From Zoroaster sp. YZ-2022 (taxonomy: Eukaryota; Echinodermata; Asteroidea; Forcipulatida; Zoroasteridae), in assembly GCA_029582265.1 (NCBI GenBank), contig CM055830.1, positions 33,273,172-33,337,171 on the forward strand: a stretch of DNA of 64,000 nucleotides, in the 5' to 3' direction. Under the pieces are notes generated by a model that did not search any database, had not been told where the DNA came from, and saw only the letters and a list, made by a program, of their open reading frames with translations. A program made the position numbers and the translations under genes. Position 1 is the first letter of the stretch, and each line of letters begins with the position of its first letter. Positions 44,569 through 56,693 of this stretch are shown here, piece by piece.

Positions 44569-45712
44569 TAACCCCCTAGGCATTTCTACTAGAATGCTAC
44601 CTCAACCTAACAAACTCCAACACCATGTACTAACCCACCATAGTCTGCAGTACTCAACCCATCAAACTCAAACAGTACACTTACAGGAACAGTCCCCAAC
44701 CCATCATACTCCAACAGGCTCTATGCTGTTGGATTTTGATTGAGTGGGGACACATGGCCCAAAGTAAAGTTTGAACATTGGAGTCTTACAGTACTCAACC
44801 CATCATAATCCAACTGTTGTTTTCAGGCTAAAAAACTCAACTATACAAAAACTAAAACACCCTATGGAATAAATGGTAGGTTCTAGTTGTATGATGTTAG
44901 TTACAATGCCAAGCATACCTAAGTACAATGTTTGCCTTTATCAGTTGTTTATTACAGCAGGTTGCATAAGGCCTTTTCACACTATGTACCTCTTACACGT
45001 GTAGAAGTGTACACGGTTCCACTCCGTGTTGACTCTGAAGAATTTCAACACGGTTCAATTCCGGTATGATTTCACACTATCCGTTTTGGGGTTACACGTG
45101 TAACTATCCGACACGGATCCGACACGTGTAATTGCTCGATCATTTCACACTACGCTCGAGTCTACACTGGTCACAGCAGAAAGTCCCACACTGCATTGGC
45201 GACACTGCGCTGCGAGCAACACGCTCGCTGTTTCATAACTACAATAATGCACACGGATCGAAAATCAACCCAGTGACTTTTCACACCACGCGCTTTCGCT
45301 TTCAACACGTGTCGGCGGTCTCAACACGGATCGAAAGCTCTCAACCCACCTCATGAGCAGGGTTAGTTTCGACACGGATCGAGCATCTTACACGGATCGG
45401 CGCCGTGTTACATTTTACAGTGTGAAAAGGTCAGTCAAGATTACACGTGTCGGACCCGTGTCCAACCCGGAGATTTTCTGTAGTGTGAAAAGGCCTATAC
45501 ACACACTCTCTCCACTCAAAGTCCAACAATGTTGCATGCTAGTAGAACCACCGTCCTCACTCAATCAAAATCCAACAGCATTACTGTACGCCATTGGTAC
45601 TCAACCCATCATAGTCCAACAGCTTAGCTAAGTTCACAGTCCTCAACCAGTCAAAATCCAACAAAACCTTCTGTTGGAGTTTGATGGGTCTGGGGTCTTT
45701 TAAGGTGTAATA
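44560..45712. mobile_element. Family D element split by a Harbinger-like insertion
   Basis: Left end AACCCTAACCCCCTAGGC. The interior repeats CTCAACCCATCATAGTCCAA and related words many times, in both orientations towards the right end (TGTTGGAGTTTGATGGGT). The stretch 44969-45496 is a separate nested element. Confidence 0.65.
44969..45496. mobile_element. Harbinger-like MITE rich in ACACGTGT and CACGGATCG words
   Basis: Inverted ends AGGCCTTTTCACACTA and TAGTGTGAAAAGGCCT, flanked by ATA on both sides (44966-44968, 45497-45499). The 528-bp interior has well over ten words such as TACACGTGTA, ACACGGATC and CAACACGGTT. The ends and 3-bp duplication fit PIF/Harbinger; no transposase. Confidence 0.8.
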
Positions 45713-45866
45713 AATGTCAAGTATTGAATAGGAATCTCCCAATTTTAGTTCCGGGGTGGATCCAGTATTTTTGAAAAGTGGGGTGGGTGGGGGGGGGGGG
45801 CTGTTTGGATGATTGGAATTTGTTTGATCCGACGACTCATGTAGACAACTCAAAGCTGTTTTTTTT

Positions 45867-46080
45867 TTAACCCTCCTACACATGGAGGCCACTCCGATCC
45901 ACTAAATTCTGTTCTTTAGCAACCTTCGGTACATACATTCCAAGTAATCTTACAAAATCAACTGTGTCACCCAAGGCCACTGTAAATGTTTGAACGATCT
46001 CAGTGGTGTGGCAACAGCTAATGGCTTGGAGTGGCCTGAATGGGTTGTTTCAAAAATTGCACTGATTGTAGGAGGGTTAA
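45867..46080 (+). mobile_element. TTAACCCTCCTA-clan MITE, type F3, copy 1
   Basis: TTAACCCTCCTACACATGG to TTGTAGGAGGGTTAA; interior AGGCCACTCCGATCCACTAA and GAATGGGTTGTTTCAAAAAT. TTAA both sides. Confidence 0.9.
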
Positions 46081-47109
46081 AGAAAGAAAACCTTTTGTGA
46101 AAAAAAAAACATTTTATGGTCTCTCCTGAAGCAGGGATGTGATTTGTGTGGATTTTTCTGGATTTTCGGATTTTTACAAATCACAATGTTGTGATCCTCC
46201 GGATTTAAAAGATATAAGCAATAAATGAAAGCAAAGCAAACGCTCAGAACTATAGATTACACCCCAGCGCTGTTCACAACAGCGGCCCCAATACCCCTAG
46301 CAAAATTTACGTGGATTTTTTTCAAAACTGCCCAATCACACCCTGCTAAAGAAAGGAAGAAAAACCAACACAAAGGGGGAAGGGGGGGGGTCAGGAGCCC
46401 CTCAGCATCTTTCCCTGGAGTGGTGGGGGAGGGGAGTGGGAAGCACAGTGTTGGGTTAAATCCTGTTCATAAGTGTTATGTACACACTGTACATATGCTG
46501 GAACTGGAAGTATAACACAAACGAATGCCAATGCAAAAACATGTGATACTTCATTCACAGCAAATACATGGACATCGACAGTGCAATATTCTTGTAGTCC
46601 CGAAATACCTAATTACTTTATAAAGAGGATTGCCATTAAATCCAAGATGACTGGCCCCAACCCACATAATGCTTGGCCTTCCGTCTTAATTAAATTATCC
46701 AAGCAGACATGAAGGGCGTCTTTTCTTTAATTGTTTCCAGTCTTGCATGCAGCTACAAGGAGACCTTGATTGAAATTCACAGTAAATGACAAAACCCTTC
46801 CGATCTATCTGGGGGGCAGCTGCACTAACTCGGGCACGTAACGCAACGCTCTAGCTAATAATCTTGCATCCTGGAGTACACTGTACATGTTCCGCGTCTC
46901 CGGTCGGGGTGAAATTACCACTTCAGTTCTCCCTCCGATGAAAGCGGCTAAAAATAGATATTAACAAGGCAGATTGTCCCCGGATACCTTGGTCCAGAGA
47001 GGTATGACATTGCATACGGAGGCAGGTGATGTGTGTGTGTGTTGAATGGAAAATACCTGTTGGGTTCCCTTGATGTGGCGCCCCAATCTTGTTGTGTTTG
47101 GCTCCAGGT
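46081..47109. other. No gene recognised
   Basis: Cyclase intron. 46135-46205 has GTGATTTG ... CAAATCACA, a small inverted pair like family H ends. The remainder shows no assigned repeat or exon. Confidence 0.35.
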
Positions 47110-47435
47110 GGCTGTTTTGTGCATTGATTTCCTACCATGTGCCTGTTTCATGTTTTGATTTGCTCCATATGGCTGTTTCGTGTTTTGATTTGCTCCATGT
47201 TGCTGTTTCATATTCTAATTACTCCATGTGGCTGTTTCATGTTTCGATTTGATCCATGTAGGTGTTTCATGTTTCGATTCGCTACATGTGGCCGTTTCAT
47301 GTTTCGATTCGATCCATGTGGCTGTTTCATGTTTCGATTTGATCCATGTATCTGTTTCATGTTTCGATTCAATCCATGTGGCTGTTTCATGTTTCGATTT
47401 CATCCATGTGGCTGTTTTATGTTCTGATTTGCTCT
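47110..47435 (+). repeat. 30-bp tandem repeat, about ten copies
   Basis: Unit TCCATGTGGCTGTTTCATG followed by TTTCGATTTGA. Because 30 is a multiple of three, both strands read as long repeat frames. Two further copies lie at 47698-47760. Confidence 0.9.
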
Positions 47436-48489
47436 ATCCAAAAGCTCACGTGATCTGAAGTTGGTGAAGGTACATGTACGTTTACCGAAAATTACTAATT
47501 CTGAAGTGCTTTCATTTCGGAGAAAACAGGACATATGCACATTTTCAAAAAGATTGCCAGACAGCAATATTTTGCTCCGTTGCTCCAAGTTCACGTTTTG
47601 TAGAAAATAAATTTAAATTATTCATGAATCATGACCTCATAAATACATGTAGTCTCCACATTATATTTTATACAGCCAACACTTTTATAAGTATTCTAAT
47701 TACTCCATGTGGCTGTTTCATGTTTCAATTCGATCCATGTAGCTGTTTCATGTTTCGATTGAAATCATGACCTCAGTCTCCACATTATATTTTATACAGT
47801 CGACATTTTTATAGGTTGGTTGATTCAAAGAGAGGGTAGCTCACTTGTAGAGTGTTTTTGCCAACGTTGTACCTTACTTTTAATCATAACTAAATACCAT
47901 ATGACTTACTTACACTTTGCGTAAGCATGAGAGTACCAGGGTGATTTTCAGCCGGGCAAACGTGTGTATTTGTATGCAGAATTTGTACATTTTGTATTTT
48001 TTTGCACTTTTTTTTACTTTTCAGATGAATAAGATTTAAGATGTGATGTCATTGCTACATGTGTATACTATTAAAAAAATATAAAATTACGAATTTTTAT
48101 GCTGATATCTCAAAATATCAGATTTTTATGGTTTCTTGTCATGGTTTCTTTTTGTGCTCGGTGCATTTTGACCTTTGGCGCTCTTTTGTAAACGTGATAT
48201 CATTGGTCACATCGTTTATAATTGCTCAAATTTTGGGCAGGTGGACTGTCTTTTCTTCACATCTGCATCTTCTGATGTGAATAAATTGTGTTCAGTATTA
48301 ATCAGATACCACGACAGTCCGCTTGGTTTTTTAAAGGGCAGCTATGCACACACCGAATGTAAAAGTAATGCAATCAGTCTGTCACCCGAGGCGTTTGGCA
48401 AGACACATTGGTATAACTGCTTCATCAACTGGTCACTATCCTGGTGGCTGTCTAATCGTCTCGCTTGTGTGCCACCCTAATATGGCCAA
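47436..48489. other. Cyclase intron with small repeat pieces
   Basis: Two more 30-bp units at 47698-47760. A diverged 76-bp satellite monomer at 47820-47875 (TTGATTCAAAGAGAGGGTAG, GTTTTTGCCAACGTTGTACC). No exon supported. Confidence 0.5.
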
Positions 48490-48850
48490 AAAAGGTCTTC
48501 GGATTCTAGTCTCCGCATACGTGGCCTAAGACCCATGTGTCGGCATTTTTAATTTTCTTTTTTGCTATGAAACGATGTCCAATTGCAGCCAAAATTGCTG
48601 GATCGATTGGAATTCTGCCGTGCTGTGCTTTAAACGACTTTTTCACATAGGGGTATCGACGTTTGCCCGATTTGTGAGGCCTCTCTTAGCCACCATACTT
48701 TGTATATGGGAAATTTGGTCCCCGGGTGTACAATGTATCATGTATTTCCCTGTTGGCCAAAAAATAAGATGGCCGAAAAAAAAGTGCGCCACTGCACCGA
48801 TTTTGAAGCTGACCGATGACCAGAAACCGGAGATTTTTTATTTTTTGGGG
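48490..48850 (-). mobile_element. Family G repeat, reverse copy
   Basis: Minus strand gives the family order: GAAACCGG-type end at right, GGAAATACATGATACATTGT, AAGAGAGGCCTCACAAATCG, GAATTCCAATCGATCCAGC, and the GAGAC end at left (GGTCTTCGGATTCTAGTCTCC on plus, partly diverged). Confidence 0.7.
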
Positions 48851-49454
48851 GGAGGGGGCCTAATTGGTGGATCCAGGGGGAGAGGGAGAAATTTAATATC
48901 ATTTTTGTGAGCAACCCCCTTTTTTTGGGTGTGCCTCCCCTGTTTTGGGGCTCCTTTGTTGAGACCCTAGGTCTGCCCCCTTCTCCACCCTTCTCCACAT
49001 GTAAACCACTGAATGGGGTAGAGAGGAGGGTTCCCCCTCCCCACCTTGGTCCCATTTTTTTTTGGAAACAAATTTAAACGAAACATTTTCCCCTCAATGA
49101 AACATTGTAGCTCATTTTGACTTTTTAAGGGAGTTTGTTTTTCTGTGACCTCAATTTAAAAAAAGATTTACGGGCGAACATTTTCCCGGGGAATAATTTT
49201 TTGCTGCCCCTCCCTCGATAAGTGTCTGGCTATGTGCCTGGAAACAATATTACTATGGGTGAGGGCAGTTGCTATCGAGAGAAGCTAGCCAGCCCAGTCG
49301 GCCATAATGTGTGGGAAACAATAATATTGACACAACCATAATCTACTATAGATGTTTAATTAAGTGGACCAGCTAATATCCTGGGATAGCTTACAAATGA
49401 GGAAGAATACAAGAGATAGTGTACATACATATATATGTACATGTATCAAGTACA
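48851..49454. other. No gene recognised
   Basis: Cyclase intron with G-rich and T-rich runs; no assigned repeat or exon. Confidence 0.35.
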
Positions 49455-49800
49455 ATATGTCATAGTATTAGCCAAGATGAAGAAATAGGGTGTCCAATTT
49501 GTTATTCTTTGAAAAAAGATTGTCCAAATTTGTTGTTCTTTGAGAAAAAAAACAGTGTCCAAATGTTTTATTCTTTGAAAAATAGAAGGTCCAAATTTTT
49601 TATTCTTTGAAAAAAAAAGATTGTCCACTTTTGTTACTTGTATTCTTTATAAAAAAGTTTGTCCAGATTTGCTGTTTTTTGAAAAAGAAAATGGTGTCCA
49701 AATATTTATTCTTTGAAAAATAGCCTGTCCAATTTTGTTGTTTTTTGAAAAAACGGTGTCCACATTTTTTATTCTTTGAAAAATACATTGTCCTCTTCAG
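49455..49800. repeat. Tandem array of GTGTCCAAATTT units
   Basis: Opens TTAGCCAAGATGAAGAAATA, like the GTGTCCAAA dispersed repeat at 17113. It then repeats TATTCTTTGAAAAA plus GTGTCCAAATTTT about nine times with length variation. It looks like a tandem expansion of that repeat. Confidence 0.75.
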
Positions 49801-50213
49801 TATATGTTTCTTGAATGTATACTGTATTTATTTGTTTTACTGTGGAAAATAAATGAACCTTGAACCTTCATCAGCTAGGCAGAAAGTATTGATAAGCAAA
49901 TTAGGTGAATATTCAATTGTGCAGTCTGGTTGTAATGTATAATATGCAAACAATCCAAAGTGTCTGTCACGCTTGGTGCGGAAAAACACTTTTAAAATTG
50001 CCATCGCCTGGGTCCATTGGTCACTCGTGAAATTATGAGATCATTGAAACCCTAGTGTTGACTGATCATTCAATATATCATTCATATGGTTATTCAATAT
50101 CATTCATATGGTTTTGAATGATAACGGTACTATGCCAGCGTGTGTGTAATGCTTTGCAAAGGCAACTGTATTGTGAATGTATTTGTACATGGGTACATAT
50201 TACCTGTTTTTGG

Positions 50214-50534
50214 TTAACCCTCCTATATACAGTGCAGTTGCCATAGAATTGTCAGACCTTTCAAAACCTTTCAAGTTTGCTGTACTGAAGGGTTTTGAAA
50301 GGTGAGAAAACTGTCTGACAAAAGGGACCTATGAAAGGTTTCGAAAGGTGTAACAACTCTCTGAACAAACTGGTGTTGAAATGTTTCAATACCTTTCAAA
50401 GGGTATTGAAAGGTGTGGTTGTTCAGTAGCAACAAATTCTGGAGGGTTTTAAAGGGTTCATAATAATTGATAGCCATTTTGGCCCGTAAGCAGATTTTGA
50501 AAGGTTTTGAAACGTCAAACCATAGGAGGGTTAA
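50214..50534 (+). mobile_element. TTAACCCTCCTA-clan MITE, type F4
   Basis: TTAACCCTCCTATATACAG to ATAGGAGGGTTAA. The interior has eight AAAGGT words (five forward, three inverted), in TTTTGAAAGGT contexts. The end reads ATTTTGAAAGGTTTTGAAAC, parallel to the F2 end. Confidence 0.9.
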
Positions 50535-50691
50535 GACAACCCCACGAAATAGAATTTATCAAGCGAACGGATTTTGAAGATACACATGTAACATCGTTGT
50601 TAAACAAAAAATATTTTGCACGCGCTTTATTCTGATTGACAGCTGTGCTGGCCAATCGGAAGACTACACACGCCCTTGTTCAAGCTGAGGA

Positions 50692-50944
50692 TTAACCAGT
50701 TCGCATCGGAGGCCGTGTATACACGCAATTTTTTTTTTGCACTACGGATCGGAGAGCGTCTAAACACGCCATAGGAAACTCTGGAATATTTGTATGCATG
50801 CTCGGTTGAGACACGCGTGTACGGTGACATGCTCGGAAGTGCTGGCCACCTGCTGTGGAAGCTTCCATTAACGTGTGTGTGGGAAAAAGAAACCCGCCAC
50901 AGGGGCCCAGAAAAACTTTTTTATTCCCGACGTAAACTGGTTAA
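50692..50944 (+). mobile_element. TTAACCAGTTCGCG-family MITE
   Basis: TTAACCAGTTCGCATCGGAG to GACGTAAACTGGTTAA, including the CTACGGATCGGAGAGCGTC segment. Confidence 0.9.
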
Positions 50945-51124
50945 AACAGTGGGCCAGCATTTTATTAATTTGAGTTTATAATTTACTGCTACTAATCATT
51001 AACACATTTTTTCATTCAATGTCTCAAATGAAAGTTTATAACTTTTTTAACCCCAGAAAAATAGCAATTCAACATTTAAATCTATTTTTTACCGTCGAAT
51101 CGGCCCAAACACAAGCGAATATCT

Positions 51125-51540
51125 TTAAAACCCTCCTACACATGGAGGTCACTCCGATCCACTAAATTTTCAATATGTTCTTCACCAACCTTTAGTACAT
51201 ACAAGCTTGCTGTCCTTTCGAAGTAATCTTACAAAATCAACCGTGTGCCACCCAAGGCCACTGTAAATGTTTGAACATATTAGTATGGCCTGCAATGTAT
51301 CAATGGGAGACCACTTTACCCTGTAATCTCAGTGGTGTGACAGTGCACAGAAGGGTAACCACTGGCCACTGGCAAAAGCTAATGGCTTGGAGTGGCCTGA
51401 ATGGGTTGTTTCAAAAATTGCACTGATTGTAGGATGGTTAATGTAAACGGCTAATCCACCATTCGCAAACAGACAGTTGTCTAGTTTGGAATGGTCAGTC
51501 AACTCGCAGGAAAATTGTTCGGAAAGTAGGAGGGTTTTAA
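51125..51540 (+). mobile_element. TTAACCCTCCTA-clan MITE, type F3, copy 2, composite
   Basis: Left end AAAACCCTCCTACACATGG and F3 interior as at 45867, longer by about 100 bp in the middle. After TTGTAGGATGGTTAA the sequence continues into a second right end (ACCATTCGC, GGAATGGTC, AGTAGGAGGGTTTTAA) that resembles type F2. It may be two elements fused at a shared TTAA. Confidence 0.75.
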
Positions 51541-51717
51541 TGAAGTTAACTTGTTGGTCTTGCACATTACCATTGTGAGGAGTTGGGTAACTGAGCTGCT
51601 CGCTACACGTGATTAGTCATCTGTATTAAGGAAATAAAATCTTGATGATTGAAAAGTGTCTGTTGTGTGTATTGTTTTTCTTGGTCTGCTAGATCAGATG
51701 AACTTGATTAACCCTAA

Positions 51718-52289
51718 CTCCCTAGGCCCATTTGCTTACACATAACCTGAATCCTTCCTAACTCCCTAGGCCCATTTGCTTACACATAACCTGAATCCTT
51801 CCTAACTCCCTAGGCCCATTTGCTTACACATAACCTGAATCCTTCCTAACTCCCTAGGCCCATTTGCTTACACATAACCTGAATCCTTCCTAACTCCCTA
51901 GGCCCATTTGCTTACACATAACCTGAATCCTTCCTAACTCCCTAGGCCCATTTGCTTACACATAACCTGAATCCTTCCTAACTCCCTAGACCCATTTGCT
52001 TAGACATAACCTGAATCCTCCAAAATCCTTCAGTAATAAAGCAAGCACATGACATGTATGCACACATGTGTTTCTAATCTGTGACACATGTACATGGCCA
52101 GGTACCCTCCCTGCATGCATGTAGCAATAAACAGTGTCCACTGACCCAAGCACTGACCTTGCAATCACTACAACAAACATGGATGTACATGTACATGTAC
52201 CATGGAAAGGCAAGTATGCCTAATAACCTCAATCCTTCAAAATCCTTCACTTTATCAAAGAGGATTTTGGAGGATTTGGGAAGGTTAGC
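51718..52289 (+). mobile_element. Family B element with seven minisatellite units
   Basis: TTAACCCTAACTCCCTAGG left end, seven 43-bp units, full middle, right end GGATTTGGGAAGGTTAGC. It ends 4 bp before the next TTAA element. Confidence 0.9.
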
Positions 52290-52292
52290 ATT

Positions 52293-52514
52293 TTAAAGGG
52301 ACAATATCATCATGATCAACAGGGCATGGAATCGGAATGCTAGTTTTAGATTAACTCAGTGACTGAAAATAGTAACCCATGTGATAAGGTCATATTACCG
52401 TTGCTGCTGCATAAATGAACCAGTAATTTTCAGTCACTGTGTTCATCTTAAACTAGGACACCGATTCCGTGCCCTGTTGAAAGTCTGCTCTGATCGTGAT
52501 GATATTGCCACTAT
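52293..52514 (+). mobile_element. Kolobok T2-like MITE
   Basis: TTAAAGGGACAATATCATCA to GATGATATTGCCACTATAA, with the full family interior; right end mutated. Confidence 0.85.
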
Positions 52515-53284
52515 AAATTCCTTGTATAGACATGGATCCAACCCCAAGTTCTGATCCTAAATCTTTGACGTGGCAGTGGGGGTGATTAATGGGGGGAGAT
52601 TGTGGCTTTTAAAGTTCAAGTAAATTTCAGAATATTACGGTGCTGGTGATGCATATTGGCCCTACTGTCTTCAGTGATGTGTGCGACCTATTCAGGTTCT
52701 GTGGCGTCGTTTCTCAATTAGCATTATGCTTCTTGGCTCTTGTAGTTGACATAAGAACGTCCTAACTATGAAAGGAATTGACCGCCGTCCTTTTAGCCCT
52801 AGAGAACCACACCAGAATCCAGCTTGCAATTACCTAAATTGTACTCTGCGGGGCCCCATGAGCTTACGGCCAGGTTTGGGGCTTTAATTTATTTCCCGCC
52901 GCCAAAGTCCATCTCTCGTTTCAAGGGGAACCGCTTCTCAGACTAAAAGCATATCGGGGTGACTTGCCTGTCTGTAATCATGGACAGCAATTAAACAAAT
53001 CATGTGGACATTATTGTTGTACTCGTACGTGCCGTTGCAATGGTCGGGGACAGTCACGTGGACATGTCTTCGAGGAGAATAACGCCACACATGTGAAATG
53101 TACCTCAGGTGGTCATTATCTGTAGTCTTTGGTCAGAGTGATGAAAATACCCAGAAGGTATGTCAACCCAATTAAACTCCAAATTATCATGACTAAGAAA
53201 CTACGGAAAATCAATGGTTTGATTACTGCTGTATAAGACAGAACTGTAAAAAAAAACTTTAAAAAAAAACAGTATGAGACTTAA
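52515..53284. other. TE-poor stretch of cyclase intron
   Basis: About 770 bp without the window's repeat families, with fairly balanced composition. No exon found. A candidate conserved regulatory region only by absence of repeats. Confidence 0.35.
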
Positions 53285-53778
53285 GGCCAAAAACAAAGTC
53301 TCCGGTTTCTGGTCATGCGGCGGCTTCAAAATCAGTGCGGTGATGCATTTTTTTTTTTTTTTTTGTAATTTATTTATTTATTTATTTTTGCCAAAAGGGA
53401 AATACATGATACATGTATACGCGGGGACCAAAAATTTGATTAACCCTGTAGCGCCAAAAGGTTGCACATTGGCTGTATACTCCCCAGGGAGCTGAGAAAG
53501 ATTATAGGAATGATATTGGCCCAGTGACCAGGGGTAATAATGTAAAGTGCATTGGGACATTATGTGAAATGCGCTATATAAGAATGGAACTTCATCATCA
53601 TCATCAAATGTTCATAAAACACAGCACGGCAGAATTCCAATTGATCCAGCAATTTTGGCTGCAATTGGACATTGTTTCATAGCAACAACAAAAAAAAGAA
53701 AATTAAAAATGCAGACGTGCAGTTCTGAGGCGGCGCGCACAGACACCAGAAACCAGAGACTTTTTTTTGTTGCCTACG
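53285..53778 (+). mobile_element. Family G element with a nested SINE 3' fragment
   Basis: Inverted ends AGTCTCCGGTTTCTGGTC and CCAGAAACCAGAGACTTT. Between GTATACGCGGGGACC and GTTCATAAAACACAGC lies a SINE tail (about 53440-53610) with CTCCCCAGGGAGCTGAG, GAAATGCGCTATATAAG and (TCA)n. Confidence 0.8.
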
Positions 53779-53904
53779 TACAGACATTTGCACTCCAGGT
53801 AGTTGTGTACACGTCCTCTCATTATGTACATTAATCATTTTGTTTGTATCGAATATCATATTAAAAATCTATGCAAATTCACAATTTACTAATCAACACA
53901 TTTT

Positions 53905-54220
53905 TTCAACAGACACTTGGAAAGCACTGAGTACACAGTGCTATACACACGTCGGTGTAGGGCAAAATTAAATCAATTGTTTATCACCTGATGCAAGAAT
54001 TTTATCAATCTATAAATATCGCGGAACCCGCTGCTATATAGGATTCTAGCCAGCCAATCATCATGTGGTCGAGAGGTTAAGACGTCTGCACTAGTAAGCA
54101 GGAGGTCGTGGGATCGAATTCTGCCGAGTCGCCTGTGAAGTTTTCTCCACAGACACTCGGAAAGCACTGAGTATGCAGTGCTATACACACGTCGGTGTAG
54201 GGCAAAATTAAATCAATTAT
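53905..54220 (+). mobile_element. tRNA-SINE (GGTCGAGAGG type), partial plus full copy
   Basis: A 3' fragment (CACTTGGAAAGCACTGAGT to GGCAAAATTAAATCAATTG) is followed by a full copy starting near 53990. The full copy has GTGGTCGAGAGGTTAAGACG, GGGATCGAATTC as a damaged B box, and the same 3' end. Confidence 0.8.
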
Positions 54221-54394
54221 CAACTTATACAAGTTTTTATGTTTCGTTTCAACATAACAGTTCCTGTTTTCTCTAAGATAAAAGCACTTCAGATAATTTG
54301 AATGGGTGATTGATACATGTACCAATGTTATACCAAGTAAGTGTTTCAATAATGGTACATGTAAATTTGGAAGTCTTGTTGTACATTCTCTGTA

Positions 54395-54702
54395 TTAACC
54401 CTTCTGTGACTGCAAGGGTCAAAATCAGTCATACACTTGCCAACGTATATCTAGTGCACTTAAATGTCGAATGACTGTCAAACCTTACGTGTAGTAAGTA
54501 CATTTACAGGTCAAAATGAGTCGACCGTTTTTGACTGGTAAAAGCATTGTCTGGTATTGTTCAGGGTGGTCAAGATGAGAGTCAAAACCAGTCAAAAATG
54601 CCCCTGTGTGCACATTTGGGTCAACAGTCAAAACAGGCAGTTGACTGATTTTGACCACTATAGCTACTTGCCACTAAAGTGCAGCTAGAGTAGAAAGGTA
54701 AT
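54395..54702 (+). mobile_element. TTAACCCTCCTA-clan MITE, type F1, copy 3
   Basis: TTAACCCTTCTGTGACTGC left, F1 interior (TTTTTGACTGGTAAAAGC, AAAACCAGTCAAAAATG), degenerate right end AGAGTAGAAAGGTAATAA. Confidence 0.85.
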
Positions 54703-56386
54703 AAGCAATATTTTATTCCCTCTATTAATATTAAACTGCAATTTAATTGAAGCATTTTGTATACTATACAGTCAAGTACATGTAACTCAGTCATTCAGTG
54801 TGCATGCCGCATTAATTTTGTTTTTGGTAAAAAAATATGGCGAAACAGTAATTTAATTTCTTTTCAATCCGCTGGTTAACACAGAACTGCAAAGTGCATG
54901 TATATCATTTGTAATGGGTTCCTGATGTTAGGCACTACAAAAAACAATTGTAATCATACCACTACAGTACATGTACATGTACATTGTACGCCTGTACGTG
55001 ATTTAATTGTAGATTCCTCTGCCATTTTCTGTCCTTGCAAAAATGGAATTTAGAACGTTGCCAGAATGCACCTTTTGTATTTTGCAGGATGCGTGGCGAC
55101 CTACATGTAAATTAATACAGCCTTAAAGAAATAAAATGTTGTTTCTTGTAATTTTGGGCTTGCTATTTTGGGTTTGAATCTGAATGTTGTCATTTTCATT
55201 TATGACATTAAACCCGTACAGTATTTTCTTTATTAATTTTTCTGGCCTTGAGTTATTTGCGATCTGGTTTCTCACTGATGTAATAATGTAGCCAACAAAT
55301 ATTATTCTTGTGACTTCGAACTCAATGCCATGTTGGTTCAAGGCTGTCGGTTTAAAAAGTTCAATACATTTTATTCATATTTGGTTTAAGATAAGGCTGA
55401 AAAAAGTCTTCGGTTTCGGTCTCAGTTCTTGTAATTACAATGAAATCAATCGCTGTGCCTTGAACAGGAAGTTACAATAATAATAATTAGGAGTTATAAT
55501 AAATGGCAAATTTACCTACGTTAACAAGGGACACCTATCACAAAGCTTGCTCCAACCTGGTGGAATGACCCATATGTGACCTGTCACAACAAAATGAGCT
55601 TAAAGTCGGAAATTTAAACAATTGAGTTATTGGTATTTCTGGATTCGGTAGAACAAGAGCTTTCCAGTGATAACACTTGGGGTTACAGTGATCCCTCAGA
55701 CCACCAGAGGGGGATTTGTGGCTTTGTTTCCGTCTTTGTTTCAAGTTGTTTGTCAGAACACGATAAAAACTACCAAAGAAATTGGCCTGAAATTGAGGTT
55801 TTAATTGTCTGATGGAACTGAAAAGTTGGAATTCGATATAAAGAGATTTACAAATTGCAAATACAATAACCCCAAAAAATGAGACCTCCCCTCCGATTTT
55901 TCACTTTTCCCGCTGTACTGTGAAATGGTACAGTGCGACTTTATGCTCATTTCGTTGTAACAGGTCACATTATGTACTGTACATCATGTCTTTTGAGGGC
56001 TGACCAAGTGTAATTTATTCCAAGTCGTGCAATGACATTTGACACAGTATATTGACATGTGACGCTCACTTCTCATTCGCCCAGTTGCAGTTTCATTCGG
56101 GGAAAGTATAAGCTTGAGAATATGCCGGTGCTTGAGCGTAGAGACATAAAGAATGAATTGGGAATGCTTTGGTTCGTGAAATTAATCACTTGCAACATGA
56201 ACTCTACACACGACATTTTGTAATTAGAGGCAACCGTTTGCCTTCAAAATAGGTCAGTGAAGTTTCAGGTTCAATACTCTTATATCATAACCTCAACCTA
56301 ACACCGATTATTTAGGTTTTTTTCATTTTAAACCTTCAATAGAAAAGGCAATGACCTAGCTGTAACCTCCATACTATCTTCTGACA
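54703..56386. other. TE-poor stretch of cyclase intron
   Basis: About 1.7 kb without the window's repeat families. No exon with motifs or paired splice sites was recognised. Together with 52515-53284 it is the largest repeat-free part of the intron. Confidence 0.4.
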
Positions 56387-56663
56387 TTAACTCTAACCCC
56401 CTAGGTATTCTGGCTAGGAACCTTCCTGAATCCTCCTACATGTATATCCATCAGTGCACTTTTTGAAACATACCCATATCTTCAAAATGCACCATGCATT
56501 TTCGTTGATCTTTCATATTCAGCACTTATGGCCTGTACTTCTTGCCAGGTAGTAATTTTGCCCCATTTGAAGAGGTGAAAGTACCAGTTTCCAACAGTGC
56601 TGAATTTTTCCAAAAAAGTGCCCCTTGGAGGATTTGGCAGGATTTGGGGGTGGTTAGGGTTAA
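56387..56663 (-). mobile_element. TTAACCC-type MITE, family C, copy 5
   Basis: TTAACTCTAACCCCCTAGG left and GGTGGTTAGGGTTAA right; reverse orientation, family interior. Shares its right TTAA with the next element. Confidence 0.85.
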
Positions 56664-56693
56664 AGGGACAATATCATCTCGATCAACAGGGCA

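Noticed and set aside
47137..47458. CFMFRFDPCG-like repeat frames on both strands
   Set aside because: 30-bp tandem repeat; period divisible by three explains the frames.
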